From Pseudomonadota bacterium (GTDB taxonomy: Bacteria; Pseudomonadota; Alphaproteobacteria; Acetobacterales; Acetobacteraceae), in contig JAFEFW010000615.1 of the NCBI GenBank assembly GCA_018240405.1, positions 1 to 64,000 on the forward strand: a stretch of DNA of 64,000 nucleotides, written 5' to 3'. Position 1 is the first letter of the stretch, and each line of letters begins with the position of its first letter. Positions 45,720 through 55,681 of the stretch are shown here, in pieces. The notes under the pieces are model-generated. The model saw only the letters and a list, made by a program, of their open reading frames with translations, was not told the origin of the DNA and made no database searches. Position numbers and translations under genes: made by a program.

Positions 45720-46033
45720 CGCGGACGGTCGACCGGGCGGCAGACGCGTTGGCAATCGTGCGCGACAGACTGCGGAGGTACCTCCCGGCTGGTACTCGCG
45801 TCTGGGTCTTCGGCTCGCGCGCCACCGGCAATGCACGACGTTACTCCGATCTGGATCTGGCGTTGCAGGCGGACCAGCCGCTCGACTGGGTGGTTCTGGC
45901 TGATCTGGCCGAAGCAATGTCAACATCGGACCTGCCATTCAAGGTGGACCTGGTGGACCTGCGCACAGTTGAGCCAGCGTTCAGGCGGCTTATCGAGGCC
46001 GACATGGTGCCGCTTCCAGAACGCGCCGATTAA
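45716..46033 (+). CDS. MNT-type minimal nucleotidyltransferase
   Basis: 105 residues, minimal Pol-beta fold. VFGSRATGNARRYSDLDLAL carries the G33-S34 motif and the metal-binding Asp45 and Asp47, and KVDLVDLRTV carries the third acidic residue. The active site is therefore complete. In characterised MntA/HepT systems, the nucleotidyltransferase inactivates its HEPN toxin partner by adding AMP. The GTG start overlaps the HEPN stop by 4 bases. It is 136 bases upstream of hisS. Confidence 0.88.
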   Translation: MTRTVDRAADALAIVRDRLRRYLPAGTRVWVFGSRATGNARRYSDLDLALQADQPLDWVVLADLAEAMSTSDLPFKVDLVDLRTVEPAFRRLIEADMVPLPERAD

Positions 46034-46169
46034 GCACTCTACTCGTTGCGGCGTCCTATATGCCGCCGCCGACTGGCAGCAGCCTTGCGGCATAGCGGCG
46101 TGGCGCGGCCCGTAGCCTCCCTCGCCGCCGCCGCCTATATAACGTGATGGCACACACCAGGGACCACAC

Positions 46170-47408
46170 GTGACCGAAGCCCTCCAACCCGCCCGCGGCA
46201 CCCACGACCTGATCGGCGAGGAGCAGCGCCGCTTTGCCTACGTCGCCGACACAGCCCGTCGCATCGCCGCCATCTACGGCTTCGACGAATGGCAGACGCC
46301 GATATTCGAGGACACGCGGGTGTTCTCCCGCACGCTAGGCGAGACCTCCGACGTCGTGACGAAGGAGATGTACACGTTCGACGATCGCGGCGGCGATTCC
46401 GTCACCCTGCGGCCCGAGGGCACCGCCGGCGTGTGCCGGGCGCTGGTGACCAACGGGCTGACCCAGTCGCTGCCACAAAAAGTGTTCTACGCGGGTCCAA
46501 TGTTCCGCTACGAGCGGCCGCAGAAGGGCCGGTACCGCCAGTTCCATCAGATCGGGCTGGAGTTGATCGGGCCGGCCGAACCGCTTGCGGACGCTGAAGT
46601 CATTGCCTGCGGCTGGGATATTCTCAAGGCGATCGGCGTCGCCGGGAATACGGTCCTTGAACTGAACACGCTGGGTGACAAGGAAAGCCGTCAGGCCTAC
46701 CGCGACGCGCTTGTCGCCTATTTCACGGATCACAAAGCCAGCCTGTCGCAAGACAGCCTGGCGCGGTTGGAGCGCAACCCGATGCGCATCCTCGACAGCA
46801 AGGATGAGGGTGACCGGAAGATCGTTGCCAACGCGCCAATCATTGACGAGCATCTGACCGATGCCGCGCGCGCCTTCTATGACGGGTTGCAGCAGCACCT
46901 TGCCCGCTTCGCCGTGCCGTTCGTTCGCAATCCGCGTATTGTCCGTGGCCTCGACTATTACGGTCATACGGCTTTTGAGTTCGTCACCCAAAAGCTCGGT
47001 GCTCAAGGCACGGTCATGGCTGGCGGCCGCTACGACGGCCTCGTCGCCGAGATGGGCGGGCCGGCCACGCCTGCCGTCGGCTGGGCCGCCGGAATCGAGC
47101 GGCTGTCGATGCTGATGGAGCAGGCGCCGCCGGCACCTGCCCCCGTGGCGGTTGTGCCGATCGGCGAACAGGCCGAAGCTGCTGCCATCCCGATCCTGCA
47201 GTCGCTCCGGGCTGTCGGCATTCGCGCCGAGATGGCCTATCGCGGCAATCTCAAACGCCGCATGGAACGCGCGAACCGCGCAGGCGCGAGAGCGGCGGTG
47301 ATCATCGGTGCCGATGACCTGGCGGCCGGCGTGGCCCAGGTGAAGGACCTCGGCTCCGGCACACAACACGCCATCGCCCTCGATAAGATTGCCGCGCACC
47401 TGTCATGA
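46170..47408 (+). CDS. hisS: Histidine-tRNA ligase
   Basis: 412 residues, class II synthetase. Motif 2 reads [19 protein letters not shown], the HisA-type histidine-binding block is [12 protein letters not shown], and motif 3 lies in [15 protein letters not shown]. The anticodon-binding domain fills the last 90 residues. It starts at GTG with CAGGGA upstream. The stop overlaps prfA as ATGA. A CTATATAA box at about 46,134-46,142 may be part of its promoter. Confidence 0.97.
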   Translation: MTEALQPARGTHDLIGEEQRRFAYVADTARRIAAIYGFDEWQTPIFEDTRVFSRTLGETSDVVTKEMYTFDDRGGDSVTLRPEGTAGVCRALVTNGLTQSLPQKVFYAGPMFRYERPQKGRYRQFHQIGLELIGPAEPLADAEVIACGWDILKAIGVAGNTVLELNTLGDKESRQAYRDALVAYFTDHKASLSQDSLARLERNPMRILDSKDEGDRKIVANAPIIDEHLTDAARAFYDGLQQHLARFAVPFVRNPRIVRGLDYYGHTAFEFVTQKLGAQGTVMAGGRYDGLVAEMGGPATPAVGWAAGIERLSMLMEQAPPAPAPVAVVPIGEQAEAAAIPILQSLRAVGIRAEMAYRGNLKRRMERANRAGARAAVIIGADDLAAGVAQVKDLGSGTQHAIALDKIAAHLS

Positions 47409-48463
47409 GTAGCCTGGACATTAAACTCGATCGCATCGCCGCGCGCGCGGATGAATTGCGCGCCATGCTGTCCGACAGCATTTCCGGCGAGCAGTTCGTA
47501 AAGGCGTCGCGCGAACTGGCCGATATTGAGCCGGTTGTCGCTCGTATCGGCGATCTGCGCGCCGCTGAACGGGCAAAGGAGGAGGCTGAGTCGCTACTCG
47601 ACGACCCGGAAATGAAAACCCTGGCGGAGCAGGAACTCTACGAACTGAAAGACCGGATTCCGGCGCTGGAGCACGAGATCCGCCTGGCGCTGCTGCCGAA
47701 GGACGAAGCGGACGCCCGGTCGGCCATCCTGGAAATCCGTCCCGCCGCCGGTGGCGACGAAGCGGGTCTGTTCGCCGCCGAGCTGTTCGGCATGTACCAG
47801 AGGTATGCAGAATCGAAGGGCTGGCGGTTCGAAATCCTTGAGTACAGCGATACCGGCCTAGGCGGCATCAAGGAAGCCACCGCCGAAATCACCGGCCGCA
47901 ACGTCTTCGCTCGGCTGAAATATGAGTCTGGCGTGCACCGGGTGCAACGCGTGCCGGCAACGGAGAGCCAGGGTCGCATCCACACCTCGACCGTGACGGT
48001 CGCCGTGCTGCCGGAAGCCGAGGAAGTGGACGTTCAGATCGACGAAGCCGACCTGCGCATCGACATCTACCGTGCCTCGGGCGCCGGTGGACAGCACGTC
48101 AACAAGACCGACAGCGCGGTTCGTTTGACCCACATCCCGACCGGCATTGTGGTGGCCATGCAAGAGGAACGCAGCCAGCACAAGAATCGCGCGAAGGCCA
48201 TGAAGGTGCTGCGTTCGCGCCTTTACGAGCAGCAGCGCGCCACATTGGCGGCCGCCCGCTCCGCTGACCGGAAATCGCAGGTCGGCACCGGCGACCGTAG
48301 CGAGCGAATCCGAACCTACAACTTTCCCCAGGGCCGCGTTTCTGACCACCGCATCAACCTGACGCTGTACAAAATTGACCGGGTCATGCAAGGCGATCTC
48401 GATGAGTTCGTCGATGCGCTGACTGCCGAGGATCAGGCCGCCCGCTTGGCTGCCGAGGAGTGA
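47405..48463 (+). CDS. prfA: Peptide chain release factor 1
   Basis: 352 residues. The stop-codon-reading tripeptide PAT is in [20 protein letters not shown] and the peptidyl-hydrolysis motif GGQ is in [18 protein letters not shown] marks RF1, which reads UAA and UAG, rather than RF2. The Gln of GGQ is the residue methylated by PrmC, encoded just downstream with a GTGA overlap. Confidence 0.97.
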   Translation: MSSLDIKLDRIAARADELRAMLSDSISGEQFVKASRELADIEPVVARIGDLRAAERAKEEAESLLDDPEMKTLAEQELYELKDRIPALEHEIRLALLPKDEADARSAILEIRPAAGGDEAGLFAAELFGMYQRYAESKGWRFEILEYSDTGLGGIKEATAEITGRNVFARLKYESGVHRVQRVPATESQGRIHTSTVTVAVLPEAEEVDVQIDEADLRIDIYRASGAGGQHVNKTDSAVRLTHIPTGIVVAMQEERSQHKNRAKAMKVLRSRLYEQQRATLAAARSADRKSQVGTGDRSERIRTYNFPQGRVSDHRINLTLYKIDRVMQGDLDEFVDALTAEDQAARLAAEE

Positions 48464-49338
48464 GCGGAAGCGGCGGCGACGGCGCCACCACGCCTTCCAC
48501 GGCTACGATCGCCTACCTCCTGCGCGAAGGTTCAACCCAGCTTGCCGCCGTTGCAGACAATCCGCGGCTGGAGGCACGGCTGTTGCTGGCCCATGCGCTG
48601 GGCTGCACACAGAACGACCTGATCCGCGATCCGCAGCAGGCGGCCGACGCGGCCGCTTATCGCAGCCTGCTGGACCGCAGAGCGCGGCACGAGCCCATCG
48701 CCCACATCGTCGGGCGTCGCGAGTTCTGGAGCCTTGGCTTCGAAGTATCTGCCGCCACACTGATCCCCCGTCCGGACACTGAAACTCTGGTGGAGGATGC
48801 GCTCGATGCCTTCTCCGGGCGCCCACCGCCGGCACGCATCCTGGACCTCGGCACCGGTACGGGATGTCTTCTACTCGCCCTGCTGCACGAGTATCCCGCC
48901 GCCTTCGGCGTCGGCGTAGACCTGGAACCCGGCGCCGCTGCTCTGGCGCATCGAAACGCACAGCAACTTGGACTGACTGGGCGAGCCTGCTTCGTTGCAG
49001 GTGACTGGACCAATTCTCTGTCCGGTCGCTTTGGACTGATCGTTTCCAACCCACCTTACATCGCCGACGGCGACATCGACTCATTGATGCCGGAGGTCCG
49101 CCGCTACGAACCCCGGCGAGCGTTGGCTGCAGGCCGGGATGGCGGTGATGCCTATCGCGCCATCATCCCACATCTGCGCGATTCGCTCCTACCGGACGGC
49201 GTGGCGGTCCTTGAACTAGGCGCCGGCCAGGCCGACATGGTCAGCTCGATCGCGCGGCAGAGTGGTTTTGGCGTGTCACTTCGTCTCGATCTGGCGGGGA
49301 TCCCGCGTGCAATCAGGCTTTTGGCCGCCTCACGGTGA
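48460..49338 (+). CDS. prmC: Release factor glutamine methyltransferase
   Basis: 292 residues. The N-terminal helical domain includes [18 protein letters not shown]; the SAM site is [16 protein letters not shown] and the catalytic motif is NPPY at 197-200. It methylates the GGQ glutamine of release factors. GTG start, overlapping prfA by 4 bases: the standard prfA-prmC operon. Confidence 0.95.
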   Translation: MSGSGGDGATTPSTATIAYLLREGSTQLAAVADNPRLEARLLLAHALGCTQNDLIRDPQQAADAAAYRSLLDRRARHEPIAHIVGRREFWSLGFEVSAATLIPRPDTETLVEDALDAFSGRPPPARILDLGTGTGCLLLALLHEYPAAFGVGVDLEPGAAALAHRNAQQLGLTGRACFVAGDWTNSLSGRFGLIVSNPPYIADGDIDSLMPEVRRYEPRRALAAGRDGGDAYRAIIPHLRDSLLPDGVAVLELGAGQADMVSSIARQSGFGVSLRLDLAGIPRAIRLLAASR

Positions 49339-49567
49339 AAAAACTGTTTGGCAGCAAGGTTTCCCGAGGTTAGTTTGCCCTGGATGGTGAGGACACCGCC
49401 TTGCGGGTGTTCCTGGGCGTGATGGTCCGACGATAGCGGTGCCGTTACAAGCCATCGTCAAACGCCGATGATCAGTGGCTGACCGCGCGGAAGCGTCTGG
49501 GTTCTCTCGAAGTATGCCCGCTTGCCGCCATGGTCCGCCCGCAATGGGAAAGCGCGACGTCATTAGC

Positions 49568-50047
49568 ATGAACATGAAACGTATGCGTGGCCGCGGCCAT
49601 CGTTCCGGTGGTGGCGGTGGAGGCGGCGGTGGCGGGATGCGTCACGCGTCCGGCGGTATCCCGCTGAACCGCAACCACGTCTTCGACAGCAACGGCCCGG
49701 ATGTCAGGTTGCGTGGTACGGCGCAGCAGCTGTTTGAGAAATACCTGCAACTTGGTCGTGACGCGACGAGCAGCGGCGACCGCGTGCAGGCGGAAGGGTT
49801 CTTCCAGCACGCTGAACATTATTTCCGCATCCTGAACGCAATGAACCAGGCCGCCCAGCAGCAACAGCAGCAACAAGGCGGCGGACACCATCAGGGCCGC
49901 CGCCATTACCAGGGCGAAGCTGCCAATGGCGGCGAGGAAGGTGGCGCGCCTGTGGCCGAGGCCGAAGAATCCGACCGCCCAGCGGGATTTGGTGAGCAGC
50001 CGGAACCGCGTGAGATTCCCATCGCGGCCGCTCCACCGGAGGGCTGA
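49568..50047 (+). CDS. DUF4167 protein
   Basis: 159 residues. The N-terminus MNMKRMRGRGHRSG is rich in Gly and Arg, with a run of ten or more Gly. The DUF4167 core then reads NHVFDSNGPDVRLRGTAQQL and KYLQLGRDATSSGDRVQAE, ending in FFQHAEHYFRILNAMNQA. Low-complexity Gln, His and Glu/Pro tails follow. The domain is restricted to alphaproteobacteria and usually sits after prmC. The basic N-terminus suggests RNA binding, but the role is unknown. In-frame upstream ATGs lack ribosome binding sites and family similarity. Confidence 0.87.
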   Translation: MNMKRMRGRGHRSGGGGGGGGGGMRHASGGIPLNRNHVFDSNGPDVRLRGTAQQLFEKYLQLGRDATSSGDRVQAEGFFQHAEHYFRILNAMNQAAQQQQQQQGGGHHQGRRHYQGEAANGGEEGGAPVAEAEESDRPAGFGEQPEPREIPIAAAPPEG

Positions 50048-50102
50048 TCACTGAAGTTGCGGTGCTGGCGTTTCGCGCACGGCGCTGACACCGCTTCTTC
50101 CG

Positions 50103-50138
50103 GATCGCAGATATCAGCTCGATCGCAGATATCAGCTC
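50103..50138. repeat. Perfect 18-base tandem duplication
   Basis: GATCGCAGATATCAGCTC occurs twice in a row (50103-50120 and 50121-50138), with no mismatch. It lies between DUF4167 and the convergent NUDIX gene. It may be a slippage product or part of a transcript end; a following GGCAGA...TCTGCC could form a short hairpin. Confidence 0.9.
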
Positions 50139-50151
50139 GGCAGATTCTTTA

Positions 50152-51024
50152 TCATACTCTGCCGACGGTAAGAGCCGTACGCAGCCCCGATGCTTCAGCG
50201 CTCCCGATCAGGCCGCGCCGGATGAACAGGTCGATTAGCACCAGGTTCACATTGAACTTGAAATCGTCGGTATCGCGCACCGTCTCGAGCACCTGGGCGA
50301 CCGGCCAGAGTTCGAACGCCTCGACCTCCCCATCCGCCGCGACCGGCGTGAAATCAACTGGCAGTTCCAGGTCGTAGCAGGTCAGCACATCCCGCCGCAG
50401 GCCCTCCGGCCGCTCCATCACGTAGCGGATCATCGCCACGGGCACAGCCTGGACGGCCAGATCCGGCGGAATTGACGCCTCCTCTTCCGCCTCTTTGATC
50501 AATGTCTCAAGCGCGCCCAAGCCCGCCGGTACGCCACCGGCGACGACGTGGTCCAGCTTGCCCGGATCCAGCGCCTTGTTCCTCGCCCGCCGAGCAACCC
50601 AGACATGCAGGCCCTCGCGGCGTGAGACGAGGCCATTCACGTGCACACCATGCGCTGCAATACCGAAGGATGGCAAGGCGCCACGGTCAATTTGCGCCAG
50701 CGACGGACCCGCCATGTCCGCCCGCACATCGAAGGCTTCGCCCCGCCAGCGGTACAGGCCACGATGCGCCAGATCTCGGGCGATTTCGGGCAGTTTGGCA
50801 GGCTCCTGCAGCGATAGCCCGCCATCCGGCCGCCGCCGAACTTGTGGATACTGATCCAACGCTGTGGCAACCGCTGGAGTCAGCCAGCCGACCTGGACGC
50901 CGCAAACCCATAGCGGTGTGCGGTTGCCCGGCAGAGAAGCGTTGTTGCAGGCGCGCACGTGGCGCGCGAAACCAGTCTCGTCCAACGGAACGTCCCGATG
51001 CTTTGCTTTCAAATCTGTCAGCAT
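50152..51024 (-). CDS. NUDIX hydrolase with DUF4743 domain
   Basis: 290 residues. The first 120 form a DUF4743-like domain (FARHVRACNNASLPGNRTPL), and the rest a NUDIX fold. The NUDIX box begins at GGVPAGLGALETLIKEAEEE: the REUxEE core appears as KEAEEE, so the usual Arg is Lys and the following Gly is Ser. The metal-binding Glu residues are kept. Relatives include thiamin-pyrophosphokinase-associated NUDIX proteins of plants and fungi. The start lies only 8 bases from the divergent ABC exporter. Confidence 0.88.
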   Translation of the reverse strand: MLTDLKAKHRDVPLDETGFARHVRACNNASLPGNRTPLWVCGVQVGWLTPAVATALDQYPQVRRRPDGGLSLQEPAKLPEIARDLAHRGLYRWRGEAFDVRADMAGPSLAQIDRGALPSFGIAAHGVHVNGLVSRREGLHVWVARRARNKALDPGKLDHVVAGGVPAGLGALETLIKEAEEEASIPPDLAVQAVPVAMIRYVMERPEGLRRDVLTCYDLELPVDFTPVAADGEVEAFELWPVAQVLETVRDTDDFKFNVNLVLIDLFIRRGLIGSAEASGLRTALTVGRV

Positions 51025-51032
51025 GATGCCAC

Positions 51033-52910
51033 ATGGCGTTCATGAGTCGAAGACAGGCCCCACCCGCGCCAGCGGCGCTGCCGCGTTCCCTGCAGGTGCA
51101 GCGGTCGAACCTACAGACCATCCTGTCCTTCCTGCCTTACCTGTGGCCGGCCGGGAACCAGGGCGCGAAGCTTCGAGTGGTCACCGCCGTAGTGTTCATG
51201 CTGGTGGCGAAGATCGCAACTGTCTACGTGCCGCTGCTCTACGCCCGCCTGGTCGATATATTGGCGCCGAAGGATGGGGCGCCAATCGGCCTGATGATCC
51301 CGGTGGCGCTGATCCTGGCTTACGGCGCCGCCCGCATTGGCGCAGCAGGGTTTGGCGAATTACGGGACGCGCTGTTCGCGCCGGTGCAGCAGCGCGCTGT
51401 CCGCGTGCTGGCTCTGCAGACATTCCAGCACCTGCATGCGCTGAGCATGCGCTTCCATATGGACCGCCAGACCGGCGGCCTTTCGCGCGTCATTGACCGT
51501 GGCGTGTTGGGCATGCAGTCGGTCCTGCGTCTTGCCGTATTCAACATCGTGCCGACGGCGCTGGAACTGGTGATGGTCACCATCATCATCTGGCACCTGT
51601 TTGACTGGCGATATGCCGCCATCACGCTGATCGCGGTGGCACTGTATGTCGTGTTTACCGCTTTCCTGGCCGGCAAGCGCGGACGCTACCGGCGGACCAT
51701 GAACGAAACCGATAGCGACGCTTCCACGAAGGCGCTGGACTCACTGCTGAACTATGAGACGGTCAAGTATTTCAACAACGAGGCGCACGAGTCCGCCCGT
51801 TACGACAAGGCGCTGGAGAAATATGAACGCGCCTCGGTCCGCGTCCAGGTTTCGCTGAACCTGCTGAACTTGGGTCAAGCCGCGATCATCGCTCTTGGCC
51901 TAACAGCCATCATGCTGCTGGCGCTCGGCGGGATGCGCGAGGGCACCATGACGATCGGCGAGTTCGTCATGATCAACACCTATCTGATCCAGTTGTACCA
52001 ACCGCTGAACTTCCTGGGGGTCGTCTACATGACGATCAAGCAGGGACTGGTGGACATGGAACAGATGTTCGCGCTGCTGCGCGTCGACCAGGAGGTGCGC
52101 GACAAACCAAACGCCCCTGCCCTGCTCGCGCATCTCTCTGAAGGGGCCGCAGGTGAGGTACGGTTTGAGAATGTACGCTTTGGATACCAGCCGGAGCGGG
52201 TGATCCTGAAGGGCCTGTCGCTGACCGTCCCCGCCGGCGCTAAGCTCGCCATTGTTGGACCGACAGGCGCCGGCAAATCCACCATCAGCCGGCTGCTGTT
52301 CCGCTTCTACGATGTCACCGGCGGACGCATCCTGATTGACGGGCAGGATATCCGCGACATCACGCAGGACAGCCTGCGTGCCGCGATCGGCGTCGTCCCG
52401 CAGGATACGGTGCTGTTTAATGACACGATCCGCTACAACATCGCCTACGGCCGGCCCGGCGCCAGCCAGGAGGAAATCGAGCACGCGGCGCGCCTCGCGC
52501 AGGTGCACGACTTCGTCCAAAGCCTGCCGGACGGCTACGACACCCGTGTCGGGGAGCGTGGGCTGAAGCTGTCAGGCGGCGAAAAGCAACGCGTCGCCAT
52601 CGCGCGTACAATTCTGAAGGACCCGCGCATCCTGATCCTGGATGAGGCCACCAGCGCGTTGGACAGCCGGACAGAACAGGAGATTCAGGCCGCGCTGCGC
52701 GCCGTGGCCAGCCGCCGCACGACGCTGGTCATCGCCCACCGCCTGTCCACCGTAACCGACGCCGATGAGATCATCGTGCTCCGCGACGGAGAGATCGCAG
52801 AACGCGGTCGTCACACGGACCTGCTCGCAAGAAATGGGCTGTATGCCCGCATGTGGGCGCTGCAGGCGGTGGAACAGGAACACGCGGCCCAACCCGCCGA
52901 AGTCGATTAA
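51033..52910 (+). CDS. Atm1-type ABC exporter (half transporter)
   Basis: 625 residues: an N-terminal six-helix domain to about residue 340, then the ATPase domain. Walker A is GPTGAGKST, the signature is LSGGEKQR and Walker B is ILILDEATSALD. The membrane domain resembles the Atm1/HMT1 class (NETDSDASTKALDSLLNYET and KYFNNEAHESARYDKALEKY), which in Novosphingobium exports glutathione-linked compounds. It may support Fe-S or heavy-metal handling. ATG 51042 is an alternative start. Confidence 0.93.
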   Translation: MAFMSRRQAPPAPAALPRSLQVQRSNLQTILSFLPYLWPAGNQGAKLRVVTAVVFMLVAKIATVYVPLLYARLVDILAPKDGAPIGLMIPVALILAYGAARIGAAGFGELRDALFAPVQQRAVRVLALQTFQHLHALSMRFHMDRQTGGLSRVIDRGVLGMQSVLRLAVFNIVPTALELVMVTIIIWHLFDWRYAAITLIAVALYVVFTAFLAGKRGRYRRTMNETDSDASTKALDSLLNYETVKYFNNEAHESARYDKALEKYERASVRVQVSLNLLNLGQAAIIALGLTAIMLLALGGMREGTMTIGEFVMINTYLIQLYQPLNFLGVVYMTIKQGLVDMEQMFALLRVDQEVRDKPNAPALLAHLSEGAAGEVRFENVRFGYQPERVILKGLSLTVPAGAKLAIVGPTGAGKSTISRLLFRFYDVTGGRILIDGQDIRDITQDSLRAAIGVVPQDTVLFNDTIRYNIAYGRPGASQEEIEHAARLAQVHDFVQSLPDGYDTRVGERGLKLSGGEKQRVAIARTILKDPRILILDEATSALDSRTEQEIQAALRAVASRRTTLVIAHRLSTVTDADEIIVLRDGEIAERGRHTDLLARNGLYARMWALQAVEQEHAAQPAEVD

Positions 52911-52922
52911 GGAACGAAAGTC

Positions 52923-53162
52923 ATGAGCGAAGACCCCACCGTCCATCTCAGCCACGCCGGCGCCGTCGTGGATAAGGCCATTGAATACATGATGGGCCAG
53001 AATATCGGCTCGCTGGAGATTGCCTCCGCGCTCCTCGGCGGGTCACTGGCCCTTCTGGCTCGAGGAATGTCAGATGACGCGATCGTCGGAATTCTCAACA
53101 ACGCTATCGCCTCGGTAAGGTCAGGCGAACTGCGGACGCAGACTGGGCAAGAACCGAACTGA
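52923..53162 (+). CDS. Small hypothetical protein downstream of the ABC exporter
   Basis: 79 residues. It starts 12 bases after the exporter stop, with AAGGAACG upstream of the ATG, so it is probably co-transcribed. The central part IGSLEIASALLGGSLALLARGMSD is amphipathic to hydrophobic, but not a clear transmembrane helix. I do not recognise a family. Confidence 0.7.
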   Translation: MSEDPTVHLSHAGAVVDKAIEYMMGQNIGSLEIASALLGGSLALLARGMSDDAIVGILNNAIASVRSGELRTQTGQEPN

Positions 53163-53346
53163 CCGTCCAGGGTGTCCCGGATACGGCGGGCAGCGGTGGA
53201 AGACCCCTCATACTCCGCTTATCCCTGTCGCCTCCATCCTGGTAACTTGAGGCTGGCCACGCCAGCCGGGGCGGCGTCAGCGACCATATGAATTTGCAGG
53301 CGTCCGCCGCACCGCCGCGTTGGTTGACGACTGCCTGCCTCTTTCC

Positions 53347-53375
53347 TTGACGCGACGCGACTCACCGGCCATAAC
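53347..53375 (+). promoter_or_regulatory. Probable sigma-70-type promoter of rpmB
   Basis: TTGACG at 53347-53352 and CATAAC at 53370-53375 are separated by 17 bases, about 37 bases before the rpmB ATG. The -35 is near perfect for the alphaproteobacterial consensus and the -10 is acceptable. Confidence 0.6.
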
Positions 53376-53411
53376 CCGCGCCTTCCGTTCTGGACCTAGG
53401 AAAAGAGTACG

Positions 53412-53720
53412 ATGTCCCGCCGCTGTGAAATTACGGGTAAGGGTGTGCTGAGCGGCAACAATGTCAGCCACGCCAACAACAAGACCCGCCGCCGCTTCCT
53501 GCCTAACCTGCAGGTGACCTCCCTGCTGTCCGACACGCTCGGCCAGCCAGTTCGCATGCGCCTGTCCACCCGCGCCATCCGTACGGTGGAGCACAACGGC
53601 GGAATCGACGCCTTCCTGCTGGGCACGCCAAACTCCAAGCTGCCGCCCGAGGCAGTGGTGCTGAAGCGTCAGATCCAGCGCGCGCAAGCGAAAAAGGCGG
53701 CGTCTGCGCCAGCGGCCTGA
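53412..53720 (+). CDS. rpmB: 50S ribosomal protein L28
   Basis: 102 residues, basic. [20 protein letters not shown], then [12 protein letters not shown] and the [20 protein letters not shown] block are typical L28. It has a C-terminal Lys/Ala extension common in alphaproteobacteria. CTAGGAAAAG precedes the ATG. It is a single-gene unit with its own promoter. Confidence 0.97.
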   Translation: MSRRCEITGKGVLSGNNVSHANNKTRRRFLPNLQVTSLLSDTLGQPVRMRLSTRAIRTVEHNGGIDAFLLGTPNSKLPPEAVVLKRQIQRAQAKKAASAPAA

Positions 53721-53771
53721 CGCCGGATACGCCGGCGCGTCCAGGCCGGCGTCTTCTACCCGCATGCGTAG

Positions 53772-53809
53772 GTTCGTATCAGCCCGGCCCGCCCCGGACT
53801 GATACGAAC
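53772..53809. repeat. Perfect 11-base-pair inverted repeat between convergent genes
   Basis: GTTCGTATCAG (53772-53782) pairs with CTGATACGAAC (53799-53809) with no mismatch around a 16-base GC-rich loop. It ends 8 bases before the stop of the convergent alpha/beta hydrolase and 50 bases after rpmB. No T-tract is present. A second, weaker stem, GACGCCGG/CCGGCGTC, lies at 53719-53753. They probably end transcription from both sides. Confidence 0.75.
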
Positions 53810-53816
53810 ACTCAGC

Positions 53817-54635
53817 CTATCGCCCTTCCAGGAACGCCAGCACCGTCGCATTGAACGCGGCGGGATTGTCGATATTTGAAAGATGCGACGCGGCAGGCAC
53901 AACGCCCCGTGCCGCGCTTGGAAGTGCCGCTTGCAGCGCGTCGAGAGTACGGTGAAATCCTGCCGGCGACCGCTCCCCGCCCAGCAGCAGCGTTGGCACC
54001 CTGATCCGGGCAGCGTCCGTGCGTGCGTAAGGAATGCGCTGTTCCGCGAGTTGCGGGATCAGTGTACGGGCGTTGTCGCGCAGCATCTGTCGCGTTGCAT
54101 CCGATAGGCCGCCCCAATAACCAGCGCCTCCCAGCGCGTCGAACATCAGCCCAAGGCCCTCGTCGGCAGCATTGCGTTCGATCCGCTCGACGGCGGCAGC
54201 GAACAGCGGACCGACCGCGATTGGCGGCGGACCCGCCGGCAGTTCTGCCTCCAACTCTGGATCAATGGCGCCGCCCGGCTCAGCCAGCACCAGGGTACGG
54301 ACCAGATGCGGATACTCCCGCGCGATCCGAAACGCGATGTATCCACCCCGCGACAGACCAAGGAGGTGCACCGGACCGGCGCCACGATAGGCAATGAACG
54401 TCGCGACGTCGCGGATGTGCTGCGCTACGCTGTAGCGGCTTTCGGCACTTTCCCACCGGTCAGGCCAGCATGCCCGCAGGCTCAATGCGAATGTCCGATA
54501 GCGAGCAGCAAATGCGTCCATCTGCTCTGTCCAGGCTCGCAGGTCGCAGGTCGAACCATGGACGAGCACCAGCGGCACGCCGGCACCAAGCTCGGCGAAA
54601 GTCATTTGGTAGCCATTGACCAAGGCCGTCTGCAT
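53817..54635 (-). CDS. Alpha/beta hydrolase
   Basis: 272 residues. PLVLVHGSTCDLRAWTEQMD is the oxyanion-loop region, Ser95 in LLGLSRGGYIAF is the nucleophile, and PAASHLSNIDNP carries the probable catalytic His. The fold is standard and the substrate is unknown. GGGGAA lies ahead of the ATG. It is convergent with rpmB. Confidence 0.88.
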   Translation of the reverse strand: MQTALVNGYQMTFAELGAGVPLVLVHGSTCDLRAWTEQMDAFAARYRTFALSLRACWPDRWESAESRYSVAQHIRDVATFIAYRGAGPVHLLGLSRGGYIAFRIAREYPHLVRTLVLAEPGGAIDPELEAELPAGPPPIAVGPLFAAAVERIERNAADEGLGLMFDALGGAGYWGGLSDATRQMLRDNARTLIPQLAEQRIPYARTDAARIRVPTLLLGGERSPAGFHRTLDALQAALPSAARGVVPAASHLSNIDNPAAFNATVLAFLEGR

Positions 54636-54720
54636 TGCCGGTTCCCCAAGCCTGCATAAAACGACGCGATGCCCCCGCTGCCACAGAGAACGCTAACACG
54701 CCCCAATAGCGCCGAAGAGC

Positions 54721-55653
54721 CTACCTGATCCGCTCCACCGCAGCTGCGGTCGCACGGCCTGCGTCAAACAGCTCTGATAGAAACTCCGCCTCGCCATTGA
54801 ATTTGGACGAGATCGGCAGATCCAGCAATGCATCATGGGCGTCGTAACTCGTCACCCGCACCTGCGGCGGCAGCGCGGCGAGTTCGGCAGTCAGGACATT
54901 CTGGCAGGCAATCTCATTCAGGCGGTTGGTAATCTCCATCGGCGTGGAGGGCACCTTCTTGCGGTTTGCCACCTGTGCTCGCACCACGATCATCTCGCCC
55001 GGCAGGTCCGGCTGCAGCAACGGCGCCAACGGTGGATTACCGGAATAGCCTCCATCCCAGTATGCGCGGTCGCCGATCTGCACGGCGGGAAACACGAAGG
55101 GCAGACAGGCCGAGGCACAGAGTACGTCGACGTCGATCGCACTGTTGCCGAAAAAGGCTGCCTCCCCGGTGGATACGTCCGTGGCACACACCGTCAGCCG
55201 CGGCGCCCTTGGGTGGGTCAGCAGATGGGGTTCGACCAAGTCCTCCAGCAGCAGGCGTAACGGATTATGGCCGAACGGGTTAAGCTGCGCCGGACTGAAC
55301 ATACGCATTGCCCATTCGACGCCCTGCCACATCAGTGAGTTGGACAGGTCCCAACCCCACAGCCAGCGCTCCAGCGGCGCCGCCTGGATCGGGCTCATGG
55401 CATGGGCGCGCGCGACACGGCGCCAGAGCCGCCGCATTTCAGCCCGCGCTCCGTCGCGGCCGTTGCGTACCAGGCCTTGCACCAGCATCACAGCAAGAAT
55501 GGCACCGGACGACACGCCGCAGACACGGTCGACGTGCAGGCCTTCCTCGAACAATTTATCGAGCACGCCCCAGGTGAAGGCGCCATGAGCGCCGCCACCC
55601 TGCAGCGCCAGCGCGATTGCGGGCTCTGACCGGCCCATATCTGTATCGTCCAT
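54721..55653 (-). CDS. Patatin-like phospholipase
   Basis: 310 residues. GGGAHGAFTWGVLDKL is the oxyanion motif, Ser48 in GVSSG the nucleophile and DGGYSG the catalytic Asp motif. It has the Ser-Asp dyad of patatins and would hydrolyse acyl lipids. There is no signal peptide, so it is probably cytosolic or peripheral to the membrane. It lies 85 bases ahead of the alpha/beta hydrolase on the same strand. Confidence 0.93.
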   Translation of the reverse strand: MDDTDMGRSEPAIALALQGGGAHGAFTWGVLDKLFEEGLHVDRVCGVSSGAILAVMLVQGLVRNGRDGARAEMRRLWRRVARAHAMSPIQAAPLERWLWGWDLSNSLMWQGVEWAMRMFSPAQLNPFGHNPLRLLLEDLVEPHLLTHPRAPRLTVCATDVSTGEAAFFGNSAIDVDVLCASACLPFVFPAVQIGDRAYWDGGYSGNPPLAPLLQPDLPGEMIVVRAQVANRKKVPSTPMEITNRLNEIACQNVLTAELAALPPQVRVTSYDAHDALLDLPISSKFNGEAEFLSELFDAGRATAAAVERIR

Positions 55654-55681
55654 TGCTGGCGAGATGACGCCAAACCCCGGC

